Assembly: GCF_023277745.1 (NCBI RefSeq)
Contig: NZ_CP086322.1
Coordinates: 1,984,001 to 2,048,000, forward strand
DNA from: Streptomyces halobius
GTDB lineage: Bacteria; Actinomycetota; Actinomycetes; Streptomycetales; Streptomycetaceae
Reading direction: 5' to 3'
DNA length: 64,000 nt
The notes under the pieces were generated by a model. The model was not told where the DNA came from and did not search any database. It was given only the letters and a program-made list of their open reading frames with translations. A program made the position numbers and the translations under genes. This document shows, piece by piece, positions 36,967 through 45,690 of the stretch. Every line of letters starts with the position of its first letter. The first letter of the stretch is position 1.

Positions 36967-37500
36967 ATGCCCGTTGCTCCGGCTCGCCCGATAGCCCCGA
37001 CCGCCGCCGAGCGCGAGCGGCTGAAGAAGATGGCCTACGGCCACAAGACCGGGCACCGGCCGCGGATGCGCGCGCAGGTCGTCGTGCACGCGGCGCGCGG
37101 ACGCTCCAACGCGCGCGTGGCCCGAGAAACCGGCCTGCACCTGGACACCGTGCGGACCTGGCGGGACCGGTTCGACGACCAGGGCATAGCCGGGCTGACC
37201 GACCGCCGCCGCCCGGGACGCCCGGCCGCCTTCACGCCTCTGCAGCGAGCCCAGGTCACCGCGCTGGCCTGCCAGTTGCCCGCCGAGAGCAGCGCACCGC
37301 TTTCGCCCTGGTCAGCTCCCGAACCGGCCGGGAGGCCATCGTGCGCGGCATCGGCGGCCTTCGTGTCCGCATCCACGGTCCGCCGCTGGCTGAAGGCCGA
37401 TGCACAGACGGTATCCCGTGCCCGTCCGCACACGACCCACGGCGCAATCCCCACCGGGAAGGCAACGCCTGGAGGTCTATTCACGGGGCTTTACCAGCCT
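36967..37500 (+). pseudogene. IS630-family transposase relic
   Basis: It begins MPVAPARPIAPTAAERERLK with the HTH GRSNARVARETGLHLDTVRTWRDRF and RRRPGRPAAFTP, the usual start of IS630-type transposases. The frame changes near 37310 (APLSPW to VRGIGG and back to ASTVRRWLKADA). Only a short piece of the DDE domain follows (HREGNAWRSIHGAL in a shifted frame). The catalytic domain is missing. Confidence 0.75.
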
Positions 37501-37796
37501 TTCTGTAGAAGGCGAGGGCAGTGACAGCCTTGGCGACGAGGGCGAAACGGGCGCGTCATCGACCGCACCGTCGGATTCCCGACAACATCGGCACCGGCCT
37601 CGACGCGAACCACACACCAGGAGCAGGGGAACGCTGCCGCATCGCATCCCCGACGCTGGGCCGGATCGGACGCATGGCCAGATACCGTCCTACGTGACAG
37701 ATTGGCCGGTTTTAAAGCCATGACGTTGTCGGGGAGCTAATACGGAGACATGATCACTGCTCGTATCAACCTGATCACTCATCCAGGAGCCGAGAC
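37501..37796. other. Intergenic region with no recognised gene
   Basis: Between the IS630 relic and the secreted-protein gene I see no convincing frame. AT content rises near 37690-37790, as expected for a promoter of the gene at 37797. Confidence 0.4.
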
Positions 37797-38288
37797 GTGA
37801 TACGTCGAACCGCTTTCCGCGCCCTCACCACCGTCGCCGTGACCGCGGCCCTCGCCCTGCCCCTCGCCCAGGGAGCCCAGGCGGCCGCCCCGGATACGAC
37901 CGCCCCGGCGACCGCCGCCACCGCTGCCACGATCAACGCGAACGACGACAACCCCTTCCGCTGGATGGAACTGGACGGCCTGCGGGCCGACTTCCAGTTC
38001 ATGTGTCCCGCGGGCCACTGTGCGGGCCTCTGGTCCCTGGTCCTGACGGACAACGTCGCGCAGCAGAGGTTCGAGGGCCGCAAGTTCTTCGTCTACGCCC
38101 CGGCCACGGGTGAGTTCAGCTTCTTCCTCGACACGGACATCGCCGTGCGCACGGTCGACCACCCCAGTCAGGTCCGCCTGGTCGACACCGACTTCATGCG
38201 CTCCCACCCACGCGTCGAGGTCCGCTACGGGGACCCCGACCACCCGGACCGGGCCCGCGTCGTCGCCTCGGCGACGACCCTGATGTAG
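37797..38288 (+). CDS. Small secreted protein, unrecognised
   Basis: A 163-residue exported protein. The signal peptide is clear: MIRRTAFRALTTVAVTAALA, then LPLAQGAQA as cleavage region. The mature part starts with an Ala/Thr-rich linker and then a compact domain with one probable disulfide pair (MCPAGHC) and several Asp/Phe-rich strands. The GTG start has AGGAG seven bases before it. It sits about 210 bp upstream of the transglutaminase gene on the same strand, so it might be a substrate or inhibitor, but nothing in the sequence proves this. Confidence 0.7.
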   Translation: MIRRTAFRALTTVAVTAALALPLAQGAQAAAPDTTAPATAATAATINANDDNPFRWMELDGLRADFQFMCPAGHCAGLWSLVLTDNVAQQRFEGRKFFVYAPATGEFSFFLDTDIAVRTVDHPSQVRLVDTDFMRSHPRVEVRYGDPDHPDRARVVASATTLM

Positions 38289-38501
38289 CGAGCCACCGGC
38301 GACGACCGCACCGCCACCGCCGTCTCCCGCATTTACTGCATCTCGATCCGCATCGCGGCGGCCTTCCTGCCGCCGGCGCAGCGACGCAGGACAGCTCGGC
38401 CAAGGCCCTGAGCGGCAGCTCGCCGCAAACCCCTCCACTGCGTCGTTCTCTCACATGCCCTCGTTTCATGAGATTTCACCACAAGGGAGTTATTGATTTT
38501 C

Positions 38502-39758
38502 ATGTATAAACGTCAGAGATTTCTTGCCTTCGCCACTTTGGGTGCGGTCATGTGCACCGCTGGATTCATGCCGTCGGTCAGCCAGGCCGCCAGCAGCGGC
38601 CACGGGGAAAAGAAGGGGTCCTACGCCGAAACGCACGGCCTGACGGCGGATGACGTCAAGAATATCAACGCACTGAACGAAAGAGCTCTGACTCTGGGTC
38701 AACCTGGCAAGTCTCCGGCGGAATTGCCGCCGAGCGCCAGCGCGTTCTTCCGGGCCCCCGACTTTGTCGGCGATAGGGAAATACCTCCCGCCGAGCCGCT
38801 CAACAGGATGCCTGACGCGTACCGAGCCTACGGAGGTAGGGCCACTACGGTCGTCAACAACTACATACGCAAGTGGCAGCAGGTCTACAGTCACCGCGAC
38901 GGCAAACAACAGCAAATGACCGCAGAGCAGCGAGATAAGCTGTCCTACGGTTGTGTTGGCGTCACCTGGGTCAATACGGGCCCCTACCCGACGAACAAAT
39001 TGGCGTTCGCGTTCTTCGACGAGGACAAGTACAAGAACGACCTGAAAAACACCAGACCCCGACCCAATGAAACGTATGCGGAGTTTGAGGGACGCATCGC
39101 CAAGGACGCCTTCGACGAGAGGAAGGGTTTCAAGCGGGCGCGTGATGTGGCGTCCATCATGAACAAGGCCTTGGAAAACTCCCACGACGAGGGTACGTAC
39201 ATCGACAACCTCAAGACAGAGCTCGGGAACAAGAATGACGCTCTGCGCTACGAGGACAGCCGCTCGAACTTTTACTCGGCGCTGAGGAACACACCGTCCT
39301 TCAGAGAAAGGGATGGAGGCAACTACGACCCATCCAAGATGAAGGCGGTGATCTACTCGAAGCACTTCTGGAGCGGGCAGGACCAATGGGGCTCCTCTGA
39401 CAAGAGGAAGTACGGCGACCCGGATGCCTTCCGCCCCGACCAGGGCACAGGCCTGGTCGACATGTCGAAGGACAGAAATATTCCGCGCAGTCCCGCCAAT
39501 CCTGGCGAAGGTTGGGTCAATTTCGACTACGGTTGGTTTGGGGCTCAAACAGAAGCGGATGCCGACAAAACCATATGGACCCACGGCAACCACTATCACG
39601 CACCCAATAGCGACCTGGGCCCCATGCACGTATACGAGAGCAAGTTCCGGAACTGGTCTGCCGGGTACGCGGACTTCGACCGCGGAACCTACCTGATCAC
39701 GTTCATACCCAAGAGCTGGAACACCGCCCCCGCCAAGGTGAAGCAAGGCTGGCCGTGA
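38502..39758 (+). CDS. Secreted microbial transglutaminase (protein-glutamine gamma-glutamyltransferase), zymogen
   Basis: Crosslinks proteins by forming gamma-glutamyl-lysine bonds outside the cell, without calcium. The 418-residue preproenzyme has a signal peptide to about residue 30, a propeptide ending in FFRAP (compare SFRAP in S. mobaraensis) and mature enzyme from about Asp87. The catalytic triad is Cys151 in YGCVGVTW, Asp342 in FDYGWFG and His361 in WTHGNHYH. The mature sequence is nearly collinear with the S. mobaraensis enzyme to the final VKQGWP. AAGGGAG lies 12 bases before the ATG. GC is visibly lower than in neighbours, with many AAT/AAA/AAG codons. Confidence 0.97.
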   Translation: MYKRQRFLAFATLGAVMCTAGFMPSVSQAASSGHGEKKGSYAETHGLTADDVKNINALNERALTLGQPGKSPAELPPSASAFFRAPDFVGDREIPPAEPLNRMPDAYRAYGGRATTVVNNYIRKWQQVYSHRDGKQQQMTAEQRDKLSYGCVGVTWVNTGPYPTNKLAFAFFDEDKYKNDLKNTRPRPNETYAEFEGRIAKDAFDERKGFKRARDVASIMNKALENSHDEGTYIDNLKTELGNKNDALRYEDSRSNFYSALRNTPSFRERDGGNYDPSKMKAVIYSKHFWSGQDQWGSSDKRKYGDPDAFRPDQGTGLVDMSKDRNIPRSPANPGEGWVNFDYGWFGAQTEADADKTIWTHGNHYHAPNSDLGPMHVYESKFRNWSAGYADFDRGTYLITFIPKSWNTAPAKVKQGWP

Positions 39759-39773
39759 CAGAATCGGGTAGAG

Positions 39774-39792
39774 GGGCCGGTTCGCCCGGCCC
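39774..39792 (+). terminator. Hairpin after the transglutaminase gene
   Basis: GGGCCGG (39774-39780) and CCGGCCC (39786-39792) pair around TTCGC, 15 bp past the stop codon. No T-tract follows. Confidence 0.55.
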
Positions 39793-40198
39793 TGTTCAGC
39801 CCTCCCCAGCCCGCCACACACCGGCGGCCATCCCGGCTGTAGTACGGCCTCTGCTGACTTGTGCCCGGTCAGCCCGAGCCTCTCGACGCGGACCGTCGGC
39901 GCGGCGACAACCTCAGCACGACCGACACCCGAGCAGACTTGCCCGGATAAGAACGACCACTGTCCCTGGAGGCCTGCTTACAGAGGTTTCGGCTCGCTGT
40001 ACTTGATCACGAGGGCGGCCCTGCTCGGTAGCGACGCCTGAGTCAACGTCAGTTCCCTACCGGGGCAAGGCCGTTTGAGCTGGAACGGTCTCCCAAGCCA
40101 CCGTCGCGCGCCGTTGGACCGCCTTGCTGCCGGTCGTGGAGAAGGAACCGGCTGTACCGCGCCCTCGGGCTACGCATGACGTACGAGCCCGCACAACG
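39793..40198. other. Intergenic region with no recognised gene
   Basis: Short open frames occur on both strands but show no domain or start signal. The stretch ends at the hairpin at 40199. Confidence 0.4.
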
Positions 40199-40236
40199 CA
40201 TCATGCGGGTCGGGATCACTCCCGACCCGCATGATG
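40199..40236 (-). terminator. Perfect 17-bp hairpin downstream of a tRNA relic
   Basis: CATCATGCGGGTCGGGA (40199-40215) pairs fully with 40220-40236 around TCAC. On the minus strand it follows the tRNA-like 3' end at 40250-40278, the place of a tRNA terminator. Confidence 0.7.
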
Positions 40237-40249
40237 TTGGTGAATGGTC

Positions 40250-40278
40250 GGTGTCCGAGGGGGACTTGAACCTTACGC
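40250..40278 (-). other. 3' end of a tRNA-Leu-like gene (relic)
   Basis: The minus strand reads AAGGTTCAAGTCCCCC followed by TCGGACACC. This is a T-arm plus 3' acceptor strand of the type seen in Streptomyces tRNA-Leu genes whose 5' end is GTCCGAG. The T-stem 5' strand is mutated (TAAGG where GGGGG is expected), and no anticodon or D arm lies upstream. It may be a used attachment site or a decayed gene. Confidence 0.5.
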
Positions 40279-40476
40279 ACATGCCGGTGATGCGGGGTGA
40301 GCTGTGGCTGCCTCAGGGAGAATCGAGGCCCAGCGCGAAGGCCGGCGAACCCTCGAACGCCCGCAGAGCGACCGGCATGAACCAGAACCGCCCCGGCGGA
40401 ACAGCCGACGATCGCTACGCATATGGGTCGTCTGGCCAGTTCAGCTCCCAGTTGAATCCGAGGGCGAAGTAGCACC

Positions 40477-40548
40477 AGCTCAGCGACCGGCTGCCCCTGA
40501 CGCCCAACGGCAAGATCGACCGTGGACGGCTGCCCGAGGCCCGCGTCC
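40477..40548 (+). pseudogene. NRPS adenylation-domain A10 motif relic
   Basis: The plus strand reads QLSDRLPLTPNGKIDRGRLP, the conserved LPxTxNGKxDRxxLP end of NRPS adenylation domains. Upstream there is a stop (TAG at 40471) and no other adenylation motif; downstream no carrier-protein motif is visible. It is an isolated scrap of a peptide synthetase gene. Confidence 0.5.
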
Positions 40549-41076
40549 GGTCCGCCGCCGCGCGCCGCCTGTCTGCTGCTGGTCATGGCCCTTGGCGCGG
40601 GGGCGCTGCTGCCCCGGCGCTGAGGTCGGCCGGGGCGGCGACGCCCGCCGTCGCCGATGTCTCCCAGCGGCCGGACTCCCCCGGCCGGTCGCTGGGTCTC
40701 TCTCACTGGGGACCGCGACGGGCCGCTCAACGGGCGGCCCGTCGTCCCGCGTGGCTCTCATGACCCTCGCCGGGCTGCCGGAAACGAGATGACAGGTGGC
40801 CGCCGACGGGCCAGAGTTGGCTGGTGCTTGATCGTGTGGAGACTTCTTCCGGCCTGGTGCCGCGCAGGTGGGCGTCGCGCGACGCGAGTTCCCTGAGGAC
40901 CGCGTTCGCAGGTCAAAGCTCTGACACCGCAGCGAAGCACGCCTCGAACGCACACAATCTTCACATGAACCCGACACGAACCCCCACGGCCTCGCTCGGA
41001 AGGAAGTCCAGGTCAGCACGCTGCTCTGCCGAGAGTCACGTATCCGAACTTCGAGCGCCCGGTCGAACCCTTATGC

Positions 41077-41110
41077 AAATCGCCTGGTCAGCGCACTGAC
41101 CAGGCGATTT
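41077..41110 (-). terminator. Perfect 15-bp hairpin downstream of a second tRNA relic
   Basis: AAATCGCCTGGTCAG (41077-41091) pairs fully with 41096-41110 around CGCA, with an A-rich side giving T residues on the minus strand. It lies just past the 3' end of the tRNA-like piece at 41121-41143. Confidence 0.7.
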
Positions 41111-41120
41111 TGGGGTGAGT

Positions 41121-41143
41121 GTCCGAGGGGCGAGTTGGACCAA
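41121..41143 (-). other. Second 3' tRNA-Leu-like relic
   Basis: The minus strand reads GGTCCAACTCGCCCCTCGG followed by ACAC, matching the acceptor end of the relic at 40250-40278 but with a degraded T-loop (TCCAACT instead of TTCAAGT). It is in the same orientation as the first, about 870 bp away, and is again followed by a hairpin. Confidence 0.45.
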
Positions 41144-41359
41144 TTCCCCACGGATTACGCCGCTTACTACCGAGCTGGAGCTACTCCAATAGTCCATTTG
41201 CTATCTCTACGGTACTCAGGGGCGCCGGGGCCGTCATCACTCAATCGTGTGACACCCGCTATTTGTCTGCGCGGGCTCGACCGTGTGGTTGCCGCAGCGA
41301 GGCTGTGGAGATGCCGTCGACTGCTTCGCGTTCAGCGCCGCCGCCAGTCTTCGGCGCGG

Positions 41360-41548
41360 TTCCGCGTCGAGCACGCCAACACCGAACTCAAGCAGTGGCG
41401 GCCGCTCCAGCGGTTTACCGACCGGCGCGAGACCTACGCAGAGACCCGTCTCGCGATCGCCGGGCTGGTCTCCGACCGCTCCGCCCGCAGGGCCACCCGC
41501 CGCAAGACCAGCACCGAACTGGCGCTCGTCCGGCAGATAGCCTGCTGA
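41360..41548 (+). pseudogene. IS5-like transposase, C-terminal fragment (same family as 609-1551)
   Basis: The frame reads FRVEHANTELKQWRPLQRFT, DRRETYAETRLAIAGLVSDR and ends TSTELALVRQIAC. It aligns with the C-terminus of the relic at 668-1485 (VKANAERRQWGPLQRC ... STELVPVRTTAC). The bases after the stop also match that IS end for about 70 bp. The N-terminal two thirds are absent. Confidence 0.75.
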
Positions 41549-41739
41549 TCAACCACCAGCTGAACCGCCAGGCCCAGCACGCCTCGACCTCAATCGCTCC
41601 CAAAATCGTAAGCCGCAGGTTCTCGTCTTGGGCAGGAGCCCCAAAACATGGGAAGCCGCATCGTCGCGGGTCAGCGGTGGGTCGCTGGTGGTGGCGGTGG
41701 CCGTCTCGCTTTGAACGCGACGCCCGCGTGGTGGCCGTG

Positions 41740-41905
41740 CCTTCGCGCAGGTTCGAATCCCCGGCGGGGGAACCAGACCATGGGGATCGGTGGAAACCAT
41801 GACCAATGGGGGGCAGCTGGTGATCGAGATGGTTATCGAGCTGAAGCGGTAGACCGCCGGTACTTGGCCGTGAGTTCGAATCCCTCGCAGGGCGCGACGC
41901 CCGGA
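41740..41905 (+). other. Two tRNA T-arm-like segments without clear cloverleafs
   Basis: GGTTCGAATCCCC at 41750-41762 and GTTCGAATCCC at 41873-41883 are box-B-like T-loop sequences, 123 bp apart in the same direction. A third, degraded one (AGGTTCTCGTC) lies near 41616. I could not fold a standard T-stem, anticodon arm or acceptor stem around any of them. They may be decayed tRNA genes. Confidence 0.35.
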
Positions 41906-42413
41906 ACAGGCACGAGATGTGGTTCTGCGGATCCATAGTCACCGTCGGCGTCACGTACTATGTGGCAGGACGTGCGCGATGCCGTCCTGCGAGCGCGTGA
42001 GCGCAGTGACTTCAATGAGCGACACCCAGAGCGGTTCTGTGGGGTTCTGGCCATTGGCCAGTCTAAGCGGCGCACCGACGAAAATGTGGCTGGTCAGGCC
42101 CACTGCTCGGCATCCGACGATCATTCCCCCGACCGGCGGTCCGCCCTATTCCACCGACCAGGCCAGAGGCTCGATCCGGCATGGCGGCGGTCAGGGTCGC
42201 CCTCGGTTCAAGGAGTGTGCGAGCCCGGCGCCGCGGGAGGCAGCCAAGTGGCCGTTTCGTCGGCCATTCGGTACGCGATCCGCTTCTGAGGCGAACGGTA
42301 CCCGGTCTTCGAGGGCACTACAGGGGATGGATGCCGGAAGATCCGCCTGGCGACGACGAGCTTTCTCGCGCGGCGGGAGCACCGCGCGAGCGGAACGGCT
42401 GCTGGATGGTGGT
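41906..42413. other. Region without a recognised gene
   Basis: A plus-strand frame from 41960 (MWQDVRDAVLRARERSDFNE) stays open to 42289 but quickly loses protein-like character and has no known domain. Nothing else is supported. Confidence 0.35.
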
Positions 42414-42848
42414 TCAGTCTGCGATGCCGTGGAAGGCGATGGCGCGGTCGACAGTGGCGCGCACCAGGTACTCGCCTGGCACGGAGTTACGTCGCCCGTA
42501 GGCGTCAGCGTGGTCGTATCCCATGTAGCGCGCTCCAATACGGGTTGCCCAGGAGAGCAACTCGCTTGGGTTGTCAGTGAGTTCGGCCGTGCACTCCAGC
42601 GTGACGTAGCCGTAGGGCGGCTCCTGGTCGTCGACGCACAGGGAGAAGCGCGGTTCGCGGCATAGCGCTTTGTACTTCAATGATTTGTGCCAGGTGGTGA
42701 AGACCACCTGGCCATCGGCCTCCTCGTCGAGGAGGAACCAGACGGGGGTGACGTGCGGGCGGCCATCCTTGCGGTTGGTGGCCAGTTTGCCGGTACGTGT
42801 TCCCGTGAGGACGAATGAGCGCCATTCGTCCTGGGGCATGGCTCGCAC
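42414..42848 (-). CDS. PPOX-class flavin/F420-binding protein
   Basis: A 144-residue split-barrel protein of the pyridoxamine-5'-phosphate-oxidase-like group. Landmarks are GTRTGKLATNRKDGRPHVTP, VWFLLDEEADGQVVFTT and PYGYVTLECTAEL. Actinobacterial members of this size commonly bind F420 or FMN and reduce small molecules. The GTG start has AGGAGA eight bases upstream. It follows the PadR gene by 19 bp in the same direction, forming a two-gene unit divergent from an MFS gene. Confidence 0.83.
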   Translation of the reverse strand: MRAMPQDEWRSFVLTGTRTGKLATNRKDGRPHVTPVWFLLDEEADGQVVFTTWHKSLKYKALCREPRFSLCVDDQEPPYGYVTLECTAELTDNPSELLSWATRIGARYMGYDHADAYGRRNSVPGEYLVRATVDRAIAFHGIAD

Positions 42849-42867
42849 AGAGTCTCTCCTATCCCGT

Positions 42868-43404
42868 CTAGTGGGGGCTCAGGGCTTCGATGGTCTCTTC
42901 CAGCCAGGCGAGTTCGGCCTGCGAGGTGGCCTTGGCGATGGTGAGGACGCCGCGTCGGAAGGGGTCGTCGACATCCTTGATGCTCAGGGGGCGATCCCCG
43001 CTGTAGAAAAAGCTGCTCGGTTCCCGGAGGAAGGCGAGGCGCCGGCGCAACACGTTTGCCTGTGCCTCCCGATCCGGCAGGTGGCGCAGGAAGGCGAGGA
43101 GCGTGAACCAGCGGTTCTCGTCGGTGATGAAGGGATCGTCGGGCTTGCGGAGTTGTTCCAGCAGGGCCTGTTTGCCTTGATCGGTGAGGCTCAACATGTG
43201 CCGGGGGGCGGCCGCGGCACCGGGCTGCGACTCGCGAACCAACAGGCCAGCTTTCTCCATGCGCTTGATGGCCGGATACAGGGTGCCATGGCTGATCGCT
43301 CGGACGTGACCGGTCAGCCGAGTGATGCGGGTGCGCAACTCGTAGCCATGAAGGGGCTCTTCGTAGAGGAAGCCCAGGGTGGCGAGATCCAACATGCTTG
43401 ACAT
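42868..43404 (-). CDS. PadR-family transcriptional regulator
   Basis: A 178-residue PadR regulator: LDLATLGFLYEEPLHGYELR, then ISHGTLYPAIKRMEKAGLLV and MLSLTDQGKQALLEQL, with a long C-terminal helical domain. No strong ribosome site precedes the ATG. It is divergent from a (broken) MFS exporter and cotranscribed with a PPOX protein. PadR proteins often repress such drug-efflux genes and themselves. The divergent region contains TGACATATATAG near 43458, a possible operator. Confidence 0.87.
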   Translation of the reverse strand: MSSMLDLATLGFLYEEPLHGYELRTRITRLTGHVRAISHGTLYPAIKRMEKAGLLVRESQPGAAAAPRHMLSLTDQGKQALLEQLRKPDDPFITDENRWFTLLAFLRHLPDREAQANVLRRRLAFLREPSSFFYSGDRPLSIKDVDDPFRRGVLTIAKATSQAELAWLEETIEALSPH

Positions 43405-43533
43405 GGTCGGACAGCATAGGGCTAAGGTTGGCCATAGGTCGATGCGACTCATGGCGTAAATGACATATATAGATAACGACGCCTGGCTTGCTGCGTGTCT
43501 TTCATTCGCGGAACCGGGCAAGGAGGTACAACC

Positions 43534-44798
43534 TTGTCGGCCTCATCCATGCCACAGACCGACCGGAGTGCACAGGATGGCGGGTTAACGGACATCGAGT
43601 TAACGGCCGTCGAGCCGTCGCGCTCGACGTTCCCTGTTGCGGCACTGGCGGCCTTGTCGCTCTCGGTGTTCGCCCTGTGCTCAGCGGAATTCGCCCTCAT
43701 CGGTCTGCTGCTCAACGTCTCCGATGACCTGCACGTCTCGGTGGCCAGTGCGGGCCAGTTGCTAAGTGCCTATGCGATCGCGGTGGCCGTTGGCGGGCCG
43801 ATCGTCACCGTTGCCACCGCGCGCGTCCCCCCAAGGTGCTGGCGCTGATCCTGCTACTCGTATTCGCCGTTGCAAACATTCTCGGAGCCCTCGCGCCATC
43901 CTTCTCCATGCTCATGAGCGCCCGTGCCCTGGGCGCACTGACCCACAGCACCTTCGCTGCCGTGTGCATCCTCATCGCCGTGCGCCTCTCACCGCCGGAC
44001 CGTCGGGCCTCCGCTATCGCCTGGGTGGCAGGCGGGCTGGGCTTGGCCACTGTGCTGGGCGGGCCCATCGGCACCGCGATCGGTGAGGAGTGGGGCTGGC
44101 GGGCCACGTTCTGGTGCGTGGCCGGCGCGGCCGTCGTCGGGTTCGCCGCCCTCTCCCTCCTGGTACCCGGCCGACTGGGCCGTGGCGAGAGCGATTCCAT
44201 GCGCAGCGAGCTGGGCATCCTGCGCCGTCCACAGGTGCTATGCGCGTTGGCGGTCACCGCGGTTTCCCAGGGTGGCTGGTTCATGCTCTACAGCTACATC
44301 TCGCCGCTGCTGCAGAACGTGACCGGATTCGGTGCAGGAGTGGCCACGATCTTGCTCTTCGTCTTCGGCTTCGGCGGCTTCGTTGGCAACGCACTGGGCG
44401 GCAAACTGGCTGATCGCACCCTTCGCGGCACACTGGGCGGCATGCTTGTCCTGCTGGCCGTGACGTTGTCGGTACTCTCCTTCGTTGCCGGGTCCAAGGT
44501 TGTCGTGCCGGTCGCCGTCTTCCTCATCGGCTTGGCGTCGGGTGCGTTGGTGCCCCCGCTGCAGTCCTGGGTGCTCGGTGCGGCGGGCGGTGGTTCCGCG
44601 CTGGCTCTGGCCGCCAATACCTCCGCTTTCAACCTCGGCAACGCCCTGGGCTCCTGGTCCGGATCGCAATTCCTGGACTCGGGGACGGATGTCACCGCGC
44701 TGGCCTGGATCGGTGCCATCGTGGTGGTGGTGGTGGCCCTCCTCGGCGCCTTGGCTGCCCTCGGCCGGCGCCGGGAGCGCGGTACCACCTCTGCCTAA
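43534..44798 (+). pseudogene. MFS efflux transporter interrupted by one frameshift
   Basis: A DHA1-type (AraJ/drug-efflux) transporter of about 420 residues. The start is TTG at 43534 with AGGAGG seven bases upstream. The first frame holds helices 1-2 (FALCSAEFALIGLLLNVSDD, SAYAIAVAVGGPIVTVATAR) and stops at 43848. The rest (LALILLLVFAVANILGALAP to the end at 44798) is one base out of phase. The break is at a six-C run, 43827-43832; adding one C restores RVPPKVLAL. It is either a real inactivation, a phase-variable tract or a sequencing error. Confidence 0.8.
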
Positions 44799-44852
44799 AG
44801 ACTGCGGGCCTGCGCGGAGAACCCCCGCTCCGCGTGGGCCCGCTCTTCCTGT

Positions 44853-44884
44853 GGCCCGGGGCCTGACCTTCCAGGCCCCGGGCC
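44853..44884 (+). terminator. Strong hairpin after the MFS gene
   Basis: GGCCCGGGGCCTG (44853-44865) pairs perfectly with 44872-44884 around ACCTTC, 54 bp past the MFS stop codon. Confidence 0.75.
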
Positions 44885-45392
44885 CTCATATACGGGGCCG
44901 GAGCGATGAACCGGCGGAACCCCAGGCATGAACAGCGAAGGTCCCACCGAAGCCGCGGCCGGGTCCACGCCGTCTGGCTTTGATACCGGTCGTCGTCCAC
45001 GAAGAAGGCGAACCGCCGGGACGACGGTCGCGGCGCGTCAGCGGCGGTGTGTCACCAGCTCCCGACGGGGGCCAGCGAGGGGTGGCTCGCGTGGTACACG
45101 CCAGCTGATACGAGCGAGGAGGAGAGGGGCTGTGGCGGAAGGCGACGTGGGACATCGCCAGATCGCTCGACAGGCACGCAGGAGGGTGTCAGGAGCGGAT
45201 CGCCGGGACCTTCGCTCACCGGCAGGCCATCCGCGTCGAGTTGGAAGTAGATCTCCGAGAGGTGAAGTGGTGCCCCCTCAAGGGAGACTCCGTAGTCCAC
45301 GCGGGTGATCAGGAGAGCCGCCGGCCAGATTGTCTCCGCCAGGTGCGGCTCGCATTGCGAGCCTTCCACGGGGATGGAGAAGGCGTGCCCGC

Positions 45393-45440
45393 ACGGCCAT
45401 GGGGCAGTCGCTGGCAACGGCCATGGGGCAGTCGCTGGCA
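45393..45440. repeat. 24-bp tandem duplication
   Basis: Two exact, adjacent copies of a 24-bp unit beginning ACGGCCATGGGGCAGTCG occupy 45393-45416 and 45417-45440. The unit length keeps frame. It lies in the unrecognised stretch before IS701. Confidence 0.9.
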
Positions 45441-45521
45441 ATGCGTTGACCTGGCCTTGTCGGCAAACGAGGGGCAGCAACCTGGAGTTGGACGGTCGGT
45501 GAACGAGCGGGCACAGCTTTG

Positions 45522-45690
45522 GTACTCCAGCAGCGTTTTCGGTATCTGTGCTGGTCAGGGTGCTGTTTCTAAAGTTATCTGGCTGACGGTGTGCCATGTA
45601 GTTGTGGTTCGTGATCCGTGGTGGTGCGGCGGCGGCAGTGACACAGGCGGGCGGTTGCATGGTGCCGTCGTCACCAGCAGGACCAGGTCT
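45522..45690 (+). repeat. 169-bp dispersed repeat, copy B
   Basis: Inverted relative to copy A at 22390-22558 and of the same length. Conserved blocks are GTACTCCAGCAGCGTTT, CTGTGCTGGTCAGGG, TATCTGGCTGACGG and GACCAGGT, with substitutions between. Confidence 0.7.

Noticed and set aside
38490..39821. 443-residue minus-strand frame over the transglutaminase gene
   Set aside because: The plus strand matches microbial transglutaminase along its whole length; the antisense frame is coincidental.
41700..41790. A possible intact tRNA-Ser (TGA anticodon loop TTTGAAC followed by GGTTCGAATCC)
   Set aside because: The T-stem does not pair, the anticodon stem has a mismatch and no acceptor stem can be built, so I only list T-arm-like segments.
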